DNA of 25,006 nucleotides, taken from contig CAZEXI010000034.1 of NCBI GenBank assembly GCA_964516805.1, positions 1-25,006 on the forward strand, given 5' to 3'. The position numbers and the translations under genes are program-made. Positions 1 to 6,117 of this stretch are shown piece by piece (the stretch's first letter is position 1; each line of letters opens with the position of its first letter). Below the pieces are notes generated by a model. It saw only the letters and a list, made by a program, of their open reading frames with translations. It made no database searches and had not been told where the DNA came from. This DNA is from CAYSTL01 sp964516805 (lineage in GTDB: Archaea > Thermoplasmatota > Thermoplasmata > Halarchaeoplasmatales > Halarchaeoplasmataceae).

Positions 1-106
1 CATCTTTTATCATATCCTCAACTGCCTCAACAACGAGATTTTCAGTATTGATTATATCCTCTCCACCCTTCATCAGATGACTAACCGTTTTTTCTATATC
101 TTTCAA
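1..106 (-). CDS. N-terminal fragment of an unidentified protein
   Basis: A reading frame on the minus strand runs off the left edge after 35 codons. It begins at a TTG codon (106-104), directly behind AGGTGAT, a strong match to the archaeal ribosome-binding consensus. A TAA lies in the same frame about 27 bases upstream of the TTG. The peptide begins MKDIEKTVSHLM and continues with a Gly-Gly followed by an acidic, helical-looking stretch. I do not recognise a family from so little sequence. An ATG at codon 12 is an alternative start but has no ribosome site. An A/T-rich TATA-like stretch lies around 138-148. The gene is divergent from the hydrolase at 208. Confidence 0.5.
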   Translation of the reverse strand, partial: MKDIEKTVSHLMKGGEDIINTENLVVEAVEDMIKD

Positions 107-207
107 ACTATCACCTATTCTAGTTATTGATTAATCTTATTTATTTGTGATTGTTTTTTTACCACCTGAAATTCTAAATAAACCTTTTTTGATAAGTAAA
201 CGATATT

Positions 208-1020
208 ATGAAAATCACTGTCGCCCAGAAAAAGCATAGGTTAGGTGATAAACAGCATAATCTTGACATTATTAAAAACACAGCAGATTCTAATGATAGT
301 GATCTCCTTATATTCCCAGAACTATTCTTAACAGGATATTCATTAAAAGATAAATTATGGGAAAAAGCAGAGGAAATCCCTGGACCATCTTCTTCAACTA
401 TCTCTAAATTAGCTGTTGAAAATAATATGAACATCATCTGTGGTATGCCAGAAAAAAATCAAAATATGGGTCGACTCTACAATTCAGCTCTTTTAGCATC
501 CTCAGACGGTGAGATACATGTATATCGGAAATCATACCCAGCTAATTTCGGTCCCTTTGATGAGATGAGGTATTTTAAACCTGAAAATAGCGTGGAAGTT
601 TTTGACACACCGATAGGAAAGATAGGTGTAGTAATATGTTACGATCTATTTTTCCCTGAACTTACAAAATCTCTAGCATTACAAGGATCAGAAATGATTG
701 TATGCATATCTGCCTCACCTTCAACGAGCAGAAAATTTTTTGAGAAAGTACTTCCTGCTAGAGCTATAGAAACCACTAATTTTATGATTTATTCCAACCT
801 GGTAGGAAGGGAGGATGATATGATATTCTGGGGTGGCGATCAGATCATATCTCCAAAAGGTTTCACGATGACTAAAGGTAATTATTATGAAGAGGATTTA
901 CTAACTGTAAATATCGATGAAGATACCTTAGAGGAAGCTAGAAGGGGTAGACCTGTCTTGAGTGATACAAGACCTGAAATCATGTACAATTCAGCAGATA
1001 GCTCACTCATAGAAAAATAA
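208..1020 (+). CDS. Carbon-nitrogen hydrolase (nitrilase superfamily)
   Basis: This 270-residue protein has the usual length and the complete Glu-Lys-Cys catalytic triad of the nitrilase superfamily: Glu38 in FPELFLTGY, Lys108 in VYRKSYP, and Cys144 in VVICYDLFFPEL. Family members cleave amides, nitriles or carbamoyl groups through a thioester on the Cys. Members close in size act on N-carbamoylputrescine, omega-amides (Nit2-like) or other small amides, and the sequence alone does not say which. It is cytosolic, with no signal peptide. The ATG at 208 has no ribosome site but sits about 31 bases after a TATA-like TCTAAATAAA, so the message may be nearly leaderless. Its last 14 bases overlap the end of mrpD on the other strand. 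A putrescine-related role would fit the arginine decarboxylase at 15369, but that is speculation. Confidence 0.85.
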   Translation: MKITVAQKKHRLGDKQHNLDIIKNTADSNDSDLLIFPELFLTGYSLKDKLWEKAEEIPGPSSSTISKLAVENNMNIICGMPEKNQNMGRLYNSALLASSDGEIHVYRKSYPANFGPFDEMRYFKPENSVEVFDTPIGKIGVVICYDLFFPELTKSLALQGSEMIVCISASPSTSRKFFEKVLPARAIETTNFMIYSNLVGREDDMIFWGGDQIISPKGFTMTKGNYYEEDLLTVNIDEDTLEEARRGRPVLSDTRPEIMYNSADSSLIEK

Positions 1021-2701
1021 GTAATAATAAGATAAGTTGTCCAAAAATAACATATCTGATAGCATCTGTTAACTTTACGTCAACAAAAAGTGATCTAACA
1101 CTATTTTCTAATTTGTATTTCATCTTAACTACATTCGAGGGTAAATTTTTCTTTTGAATAATTTTTCTTTTCATTCCAAATAAAAACAAACTTACAGGTA
1201 TAGTGAGTAGCAACAATATACCTCCTAAATTAGTTAACGTGGTCAATTCTAAATAAACTCCTGATTCAATAACTGTTTGGTCAACAATTATCTTTCCTGC
1301 GGGTATTATAACGTTCTCCATCCATATAGTAGATGTTGCTCCTACAAATACACATAAACCAGCTAAAACTACCAAAGGTTTCAATATACTAACTGGGGCC
1401 TCTTTATGATCCTTTCTTTTATGACAATTATAGAATATTCTGATAACAGATAATGCAGTCAAAATCTGTATTAGTATGATAATAGCAAGATACATTTTAT
1501 GGTCTATAAAAGCATAGAAAATGAAGCTCTTACTGTAGTACCCATTCAATGGCGGAACTCCTATCAAAGATAAAAATCCCACCAACAAAGAAGTAACTAA
1601 AATGAAATTACCACTTATCAAAGGCAGTTTTCTTATATCCCATGTTTTGTAAGTATAAGCGAAGGCTCCAGCTGATAGAAATAAAAGAGTTTTAAACAGG
1701 GCATGATTTACCATATGATATAAAGAAGCTGAAACACCCTCTGGTGACCATAAAGAAACACATGCGATTATTAAACCTATTTGACTTACAGTGTGCCAAG
1801 CTAGAACTCTTTTTATATTCCAATAAAAGAATGTTATAATCACCCCTACAAGTGACGTAAATAATCCAAATATTATCAGAATCTCTAGAATAATACTTAG
1901 ATCAAAGCCTATCATTAGCATCTTTATCATGATGTAAATTCCTGTTTTCACTGTAACTCCTGCTAGAACTGCTGTCATAGGTGTAGGTGCTGATACATGA
2001 GCATTCGGTAACCATGTATGAAATGGAATCAAACCTGCTTTAACACCAACAGCGACAAAGAAAAATGAGAAAATTATTATCCTTGTTGTAGAAGATAAAT
2101 TTGGAGTAATATTAGAAAGAGCTTTTATATCTAGATAGCCAGTATTAAAATACAACAGTCCTATCCCTATCAAAAACAAGAAGGATGCAACGCTTCCTAT
2201 AATCAAGTAATAATAACTTGCTTTCAAAGACTCTTTTTTACCAGCATAGGTCAGTAAAACATAAGTGGTCAGAACAGTTAATTCAAAAAAAACGTATCTA
2301 TTTATCAGATCTCCTGTTAAAAAAACCCCATATAAACCTGTTGTCATAAATAGATATAAGAAATAATATCTTTCCCCTTTGGGTAACATATCTCTTGCTT
2401 CCAGAGAGTAAGCAAAGGTGGATAAAGTAACTATACCAACAATAGAAGCCATGAGCACAGATAAACTGTCTAAAACTAGACTTATCCCATAAGGTCTCAT
2501 CCAACCTCCCAGTTCATACACTATCGGTGATTCCAATGCACCAGGGGCGAAATAAAATAAAAGTAATACAGGGATCGTTAATGCTGTAAGAGTTAATATA
2601 TCTTCAACTCTTTCAGGAGGATTCAATTTTGATATTATTTCAAGAAGGAGCGCTCCTGTTAGAGGTGTGATTATAATCAAAATCGGAGCTTGCTCAATCA
2701 T
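1007..2701 (-). CDS. mrpD: Na+/H+ antiporter subunit MrpD (NuoM/N-like)
   Basis: A large multi-spanning membrane protein (564 residues, about 14 hydrophobic segments) of the proton-conducting antiporter family shared by Mrp complexes, Mbh and complex I. The expected charged residues for ion transfer are present: Glu140 in YVFFELT, Lys221 in VGVKAGLIPFH, Lys252 in VTVKTGIY, and His333/Lys337 in VNHALFKTLL. The motif LPNAHVSAPTP is characteristic of the family. I chose the ATG at 2701 because GGAGGA lies about 9 bases ahead of it. A longer frame from 2728 exists but starts upstream of that ribosome site. The start overlaps the end of mrpC by 8 bases. It is the last gene of the operon and is convergent with the hydrolase. 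In Mrp nomenclature it corresponds to MrpD, and in Thermococcus to MbhH. Confidence 0.93.
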   Translation of the reverse strand: MIEQAPILIIITPLTGALLLEIISKLNPPERVEDILTLTALTIPVLLLFYFAPGALESPIVYELGGWMRPYGISLVLDSLSVLMASIVGIVTLSTFAYSLEARDMLPKGERYYFLYLFMTTGLYGVFLTGDLINRYVFFELTVLTTYVLLTYAGKKESLKASYYYLIIGSVASFLFLIGIGLLYFNTGYLDIKALSNITPNLSSTTRIIIFSFFFVAVGVKAGLIPFHTWLPNAHVSAPTPMTAVLAGVTVKTGIYIMIKMLMIGFDLSIILEILIIFGLFTSLVGVIITFFYWNIKRVLAWHTVSQIGLIIACVSLWSPEGVSASLYHMVNHALFKTLLFLSAGAFAYTYKTWDIRKLPLISGNFILVTSLLVGFLSLIGVPPLNGYYSKSFIFYAFIDHKMYLAIIILIQILTALSVIRIFYNCHKRKDHKEAPVSILKPLVVLAGLCVFVGATSTIWMENVIIPAGKIIVDQTVIESGVYLELTTLTNLGGILLLLTIPVSLFLFGMKRKIIQKKNLPSNVVKMKYKLENSVRSLFVDVKLTDAIRYVIFGQLILLLLIFL

Positions 2702-3023
2702 CTTGAGGATCCTCCCTCTTTTTACCATCCCTCATCCTACCAACATCTAGAGTTCCATATTCTTCAAAAAGATGAAAAGCTAAAGCTAGACCTAAAGCTG
2801 TTGTAGCTAAACCAATAACGATCGTTGTAAGCATGAACGTATGTGGTAATGGATCTACCATTTTACCAGCCCTGTCGATTAAAGGTGTTGAACCTCCAGG
2901 AACGTAGGCTACAGATACGAAAAACAAAACTATACCACTTGACAGGATACTCAATGACATGAGCATCTTAATAATATTTCTATTATTGGTCAACCCATAA
3001 AGACCTATAAAGACGGTTATCAA
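2694..3023 (-). CDS. mrpC: Antiporter subunit MrpC (NuoK-like)
   Basis: A 109-residue membrane protein with three hydrophobic segments. The signature IGLYGLTNNRNIIKMLMSL is typical of the NuoK/MrpC/MbhG family, and the acidic tail is cytosolic. The only in-frame start near the right place is TTG at 3023, which cuts into the first membrane helix and has no ribosome site. An ATG at 3040-3038 abuts the mrpB stop and follows a GGGGGTGA ribosome-like site, but it is one base out of frame and stops after six codons. Adding one base near 3029-3031 would give MGYI-IGLITVF, a normal NuoK-like N-terminus. The gene is therefore either started from TTG, frameshifted, or affected by a sequencing indel. 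Its end overlaps mrpD by 8 bases. Confidence 0.85.
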   Translation of the reverse strand: MITVFIGLYGLTNNRNIIKMLMSLSILSSGIVLFFVSVAYVPGGSTPLIDRAGKMVDPLPHTFMLTTIVIGLATTALGLALAFHLFEEYGTLDVGRMRDGKKREDPQDD

Positions 3024-3040
3024 TCCAATATGTATCCCAT

Positions 3041-3442
3041 TTATGAAGATGATTTCACCCCCAATCCAAAGAAATATATGAATAGAGCCACCAATCCCGC
3101 AAAGACTTTCAATGAAATTATAATTTCTAGTAAAATGAACATAAATTGATCCCCCGGTACTAAATTAGTCAAAAATGACCCTCCTATTATTATTCCCAAT
3201 AAACCTACAAGTAAAAACACAAAAGCTCCAAAAGTCTCAAACCAACCTATGTTTTCAGCTAACTTTTTTACTTCATCCCTGCCATGAGTCACAAGGATCA
3301 ATATAACCCCTGAAGCTAAAATCACTCCACCTTGAAATCCACCACCTGCTGAACGTGAACCAAGTACTGTCACGTAAATACCATAGATAAGAATAAAAGG
3401 AGTCAATGCCCTTCCGAAAGTCTTAACAATTATTGAATTCAC
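3041..3442 (-). CDS. mrpB: Antiporter subunit MrpB (MnhB family)
   Basis: A 133-residue protein with four predicted membrane helices. The MnhB signature GRALTPFILIYGIYV is followed by AGGGFQGGVILASG. The family motif usually has Pro before GGGFQGG, whereas this copy has Ala, with the preceding His-like position also changed (VLGSRSAGGGF). It would be a structural part of the membrane arm of the Mrp complex, equivalent to MbhF. The start is GTG at 3442, overlapping the upstream stop as GTGA, which implies translational coupling. Seventeen bases separate its stop from the annotated mrpC start, the only real gap in this operon. Confidence 0.92.
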   Translation of the reverse strand: MNSIIVKTFGRALTPFILIYGIYVTVLGSRSAGGGFQGGVILASGVILILVTHGRDEVKKLAENIGWFETFGAFVFLLVGLLGIIIGGSFLTNLVPGDQFMFILLEIIISLKVFAGLVALFIYFFGLGVKSSS

Positions 3443-3723
3443 TCATTCTCACCTTCCATCACGTTTCTGCCCAATATTAGAACTCCAGCAATAGCGATAT
3501 ACAAAACCATTACCTCTCCAAAAGTATCGTATGCTCTATAATCTAAAAGTATAGATTCTATTATACTTCTAGAACCAGTCTTTTCAATATTTTCTCGATA
3601 AAATTCACTTATATCAGTTCGTTCCTTATTAGAGTGCTCTAAATTTAAAGATCCTAAAATAATTGTTAAAGATAAAAGAATTAAAAAACTTGTAAGCAAC
3701 CGTTTTTTTACACTATCTTTCAT
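3439..3723 (-). CDS. MbhE-like subunit (C-terminal segment of MrpA)
   Basis: A 94-residue protein with an N-terminal membrane helix (about residues 8-26), a polar middle, the conserved motif DYRAYDTFGEV, and a second helix (about 72-85). The DYR-x-x-DT-x-GE motif is that of the last part of MrpA, which in Thermococcus and many archaea is a separate gene (MbhE). Its position between the DUF4040 gene and mrpB agrees. The start overlaps the previous gene by 11 bases and the end overlaps mrpB as GTGA. Confidence 0.82.
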   Translation of the reverse strand: MKDSVKKRLLTSFLILLSLTIILGSLNLEHSNKERTDISEFYRENIEKTGSRSIIESILLDYRAYDTFGEVMVLYIAIAGVLILGRNVMEGENE

Positions 3724-3952
3724 ATCCTATACCCTCCAGTTTTTTTATTACTGCTAAAAAAAGAATAGTTGTTGCCGCACTGCTTACTACCCCCATCGTT
3801 AGGGCAACATCTGGTGCCTTGTATAGAAAGATTAGAATTATCAGAAAAGTTGAAGACATAGCTAAAAAAACTAAAGCTCTGATTAAATTTTCTTCAAAAA
3901 CGACTAAAAAGCAGGTGCCTAAAAACAATACTAAGAATAATTCTATTATCAT
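3713..3952 (-). CDS. DUF4040 subunit (MbhD-like, part of MrpA)
   Basis: A 79-residue protein with three hydrophobic helices, ending in a short charged tail. The segment KAPDVALTMGVVSSAATTILFLAV is split across helices two and three and contains the PDVALT-x-G core of DUF4040. This domain is otherwise found inside MrpA or as MbhD. The ATG at 3952 follows the mrpG stop with no bases between, and its end overlaps the MbhE-like gene. Together with that gene it supplies the C-terminal third of MrpA. The large NuoL-like N-terminal two thirds of MrpA are not in the window. Confidence 0.85.
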   Translation of the reverse strand: MIIELFLVLFLGTCFLVVFEENLIRALVFLAMSSTFLIILIFLYKAPDVALTMGVVSSAATTILFLAVIKKLEGIGYER

Positions 3953-4294
3953 CTATCTATCATCCTCTTTATGTTCGATATCACTCACATCCTCAAAAGC
4001 GACCTCCGCTCCTATTCCTGAGCCAACATGTGCTGCTCTAGCAAGAGCATGAGATAATATAGGTCCAGTCAAAATTATCAGTATTATAACTAAAATGACT
4101 TTACCTGTATTTTCTATCAATCCAGTTCTAAATAATAATCCTATTAAAATACTCAAAACACCTCCAGTACTAGCTTTAGCACTTGCATGAATTCTCATAA
4201 AAACGTGATCAAACCTGATCAATGCTAAAGCTGCAGAGAACATAACGACACATCCCAAAGCCATCAAAAAGATAGATATTATTTTAAATATCAT
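3953..4294 (-). CDS. mrpG: Antiporter subunit MrpG
   Basis: A 113-residue protein with three membrane helices. It has the MnhG/PhaG motifs FDHVFMRIHASAKASTGG and LTGPILSHALARAAH, followed by an acidic tail rich in Glu and Asp. The ATG at 4294 overlaps the mrpF stop as ATGA and is preceded by a clear GGAGGG ribosome site. MrpG is a small scaffold subunit of the antiporter (MbhC equivalent). Confidence 0.93.
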   Translation of the reverse strand: MIFKIISIFLMALGCVVMFSAALALIRFDHVFMRIHASAKASTGGVLSILIGLLFRTGLIENTGKVILVIILIILTGPILSHALARAAHVGSGIGAEVAFEDVSDIEHKEDDR

Positions 4295-4551
4295 CTGAAA
4301 TGCCCTCCTTCTAAATATTTTGCAAAAGCAATAGTCCCAACAAACTGGAGCATTACAAAAGATATTGCAATGTCTAAGTAAATACCAGAATTCGTATCCA
4401 TACTCATTATTACCAATATTATCGTAATGATCACTCCAACTACATTCAACGATATCAATCTATCATAAATTGAAGGTCCAACAAATAATCTATAAGAGGA
4501 CAATAGGCCGATGAATATCAGTATGAACGATACGATCGAAAAAAGATTCAT
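4291..4551 (-). CDS. mrpF: Antiporter subunit MrpF
   Basis: An 86-residue protein with three helices and the MrpF/MnhF core motif GPSIYDRLISLN. An Asp in the last helix (YLDIAISFVMLQF) is typical of the family. The start overlaps the mrpE stop as ATGA and the end overlaps mrpG as ATGA, so the three genes are likely translated in series. It is the MbhB equivalent. Confidence 0.93.
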   Translation of the reverse strand: MNLFSIVSFILIFIGLLSSYRLFVGPSIYDRLISLNVVGVIITIILVIMSMDTNSGIYLDIAISFVMLQFVGTIAFAKYLEGGHFR

Positions 4552-5117
4552 TTAAAAATCCCCCTGATCATTTCATCCCATTTGCTTATATTTTCTTTAA
4601 TATTCTCTGACAAATTTTCTGCTTTAAGATACGAATAATGAACATACAGATAGTAATCATCTTCCAATTCTTCCACATCTAAAACAAGTGTGCCAGGTAT
4701 CAATGTTATGAGGAGAGATATGAAAGTTACCTCAGACTCAGAAGTTAAATTAACTTTTACCCTTACAATCTTTGGCTCTACATCCATGGTCAATGATTGA
4801 TACATCAATATTCCATTGGCTACTATCAATTTTAAGATAACATCCACGAACAATAAAGCAGCATTTTTTAACGAACTCAAATATTCTACTATCGATTCCT
4901 TTTCCCTCTCTTCCCCCCGTATGACAAATTTATGAGCAGTGTAAGTCACTATACTGGCTGAGAGTACACCTAAAACCAAGTTAAAAGATGAAAAAGATTC
5001 ACCAAATACTACAGAAATAAAAGTGCCTGTCAATAGGAACCAGAAAATGAGTAGAAGTATATCTAATAGAGCATAATGACGTTTATATGCTTCTTCGTTA
5101 GAGTGCTTTAATCCCAT
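4548..5117 (-). CDS. mrpE: Antiporter subunit MrpE, first gene of the operon
   Basis: A 189-residue MnhE-family protein with two hydrophobic segments near residues 15-55 and another around 90-110. The family hallmark LITLIPGTLVLDVEE is followed by a short hydrophobic YLYVHY strand. It leads the eight-gene operon E-F-G-DUF4040-MbhE-B-C-D, in which neighbours overlap or touch at nearly every junction. The ATG at 5117 has only a weak upstream GGGG. A T/A-rich box around 5166-5176 could serve as its promoter, giving an untranslated leader of roughly 25 bases. It is the MbhA equivalent. Confidence 0.92.
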   Translation of the reverse strand: MGLKHSNEEAYKRHYALLDILLLIFWFLLTGTFISVVFGESFSSFNLVLGVLSASIVTYTAHKFVIRGEEREKESIVEYLSSLKNAALLFVDVILKLIVANGILMYQSLTMDVEPKIVRVKVNLTSESEVTFISLLITLIPGTLVLDVEELEDDYYLYVHYSYLKAENLSENIKENISKWDEMIRGIFK

Positions 5118-5165
5118 TGCGTTCCCCTGTCTGACAAATACCTCTATTATTACTAATCAGGCAGA

Positions 5166-5176
5166 TATTATAAAAG
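5166..5176. promoter_or_regulatory. Candidate shared TATA region between mrpE and the PRC-barrel gene
   Basis: The box ATTATAAAA lies between two divergent genes and reads as TATA-like on both strands. On the plus strand it is about 31 bases ahead of the ATG at 5203. On the minus strand it is about 50 bases ahead of the mrpE ATG. No other good box is obvious for mrpE. Confidence 0.35.
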
Positions 5177-5202
5177 TATCGTTGGTTATTTTACCTATTT
5201 TA

Positions 5203-5505
5203 ATGGAAAAAGATTTAAATCGCCTAAGTAATAGGGTTTCGATTAGTATGCTAGAGGAGATATCAGAACTGATAGGACTTCAAGTTTATACCAAGAAGGG
5301 AATGTTTTTAGGAACAGTAGACAATATCGTTATGGACCTAGATGAGGGAAAGGTTAACGGTATATTCGTTGGAGATACGAATCCCCTCCTGGTTGAAGAT
5401 TCTAAAAACGTGAACGTTCCATTTAGATGGGTAACTGCTGTAGGAGATATTATAATACTCAGCTATTTCCCAGAAAGACTTTCAGTTTCAGGTGAAGCTG
5501 AATAA
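5203..5505 (+). CDS. Small PRC-barrel protein
   Basis: A soluble PRC-barrel protein with one beta-barrel domain. Typical strands include LQVYTKKGMFLGTVDNIVMD, then KVNGIFVGD, VPFRWVTAVGDIIIL. Single-domain PRC-barrel proteins are common in euryarchaea. Some (CdpB1/CdpB2 of Haloferax) act with SepF and FtsZ in division, but this assignment cannot be made here. The start is uncertain: TTG at 5182, ATG at 5203 or ATG at 5248. ATG 5203 sits about 31 bases behind ATTATAAAA. ATG 5248 sits about 31 bases behind GATTTAAAT and would give the usual compact domain of about 85 residues. The last 14 bases overlap the carbonic anhydrase gene. Confidence 0.8.
   Translation: MEKDLNRLSNRVSISMLEEISELIGLQVYTKKGMFLGTVDNIVMDLDEGKVNGIFVGDTNPLLVEDSKNVNVPFRWVTAVGDIIILSYFPERLSVSGEAE
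5211..5220 (+). promoter_or_regulatory. Candidate TATA box for the shorter PRC-barrel start
   Basis: AGATTTAAAT is preceded by an A-rich run that could serve as a BRE. It lies about 31 bases before the ATG at 5248, the same spacing seen at the hydrolase gene. If used, translation would begin at 5248 and the upstream codons would not be coding. Confidence 0.35.
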
Positions 5506-6031
5506 GAGAAGGGCGGGGATCGAACTGCCACCGAAAATACATGAATCCTGCTTTATAGCAGAAGATTCAACCATTATAGGAAATGTATCTATCGCCGAAG
5601 GATGCAGTGTTTGGCCTAAAGCTGTGCTTAGAGGAGATCAGAACTCAATAAACATCAAAAAGGGTTCAAACGTCCAAGACGGTGTCGTCATACACGTAGA
5701 TGAAGGACATAAAACGAATATTGGAAAAGACGTCACTTTAGGTCATAATGCAGTCATACATGGTTGCGAGATCGGTGATGAAACGATAATCGGAATGAAT
5801 GCTACTGTTCTTAGCGGCGCAAAGGTCGGGAAGAACTGCATCATAGGAGCGAACGCTCTGGTCCCGCAGGACAAGGAGATACCAGATTACAGTATAGCGG
5901 TAGGTGTACCTGTCGATATTCTCAAAAAGGGAGACGAAAGCTTAAAAGAAAAGACTCGGGCTAACGCAGAGCATTATCACCAATTAAGGGATGACCATAA
6001 AGAAGGAAAATACGAGAAATACAAAAAATAA
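5492..6031 (+). CDS. Gamma-class carbonic anhydrase-like hexapeptide protein
   Basis: A 179-residue left-handed beta-helix protein made of repeated hexapeptides. All three zinc-ligand histidines of gamma carbonic anhydrase are present: His68 in VVIHVD, His85 in LGHNAV and His90 in VIHGCE. Arg47 and Asp49 in VLRGDQ and Gln62 in NVQDG match the conserved core. It has no acidic loop of the Cam type, so it is closer to the shorter CamH/YrdA-like proteins, for which anhydrase activity is not always shown. It would be trimeric and cytosolic, interconverting CO2 and bicarbonate. The GTG start lies inside the end of the PRC-barrel gene (14-base overlap), with GG bases just ahead, which implies coupled translation. 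Confidence 0.87.
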   Translation: MKLNKRRAGIELPPKIHESCFIAEDSTIIGNVSIAEGCSVWPKAVLRGDQNSINIKKGSNVQDGVVIHVDEGHKTNIGKDVTLGHNAVIHGCEIGDETIIGMNATVLSGAKVGKNCIIGANALVPQDKEIPDYSIAVGVPVDILKKGDESLKEKTRANAEHYHQLRDDHKEGKYEKYKK

Positions 6032-6117
6032 AATCTCTAAAAAAATTATCACTTATATAAAATAAATATTGATAACTTCGATTAAAAAAATATATCTATC
6101 TTTAAAGGAAGATTGCT
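6032..6117. other. A/T-rich gap between convergent genes
   Basis: This 86-base gap between the carbonic anhydrase stop and the stop of the REC-PAS4 gene is strongly A/T-rich with several T or A runs, consistent with transcription termination on both strands. I see no kinase remnant or other gene in it. Confidence 0.4.

Noticed and set aside
208..1020. Naming the hydrolase as N-carbamoylputrescine amidohydrolase to match pdaD
   Set aside because: The catalytic triad shows only the superfamily. The genes are 14 kb apart and the substrate cannot be read from the sequence.
1007..5117. Membrane-bound hydrogenase (Mbh)
   Set aside because: The gene order matches the Mbh antiporter arm, but no hydrogenase large or small subunit or ferredoxin-like subunit follows mrpD, so only an Mrp-type module can be claimed.
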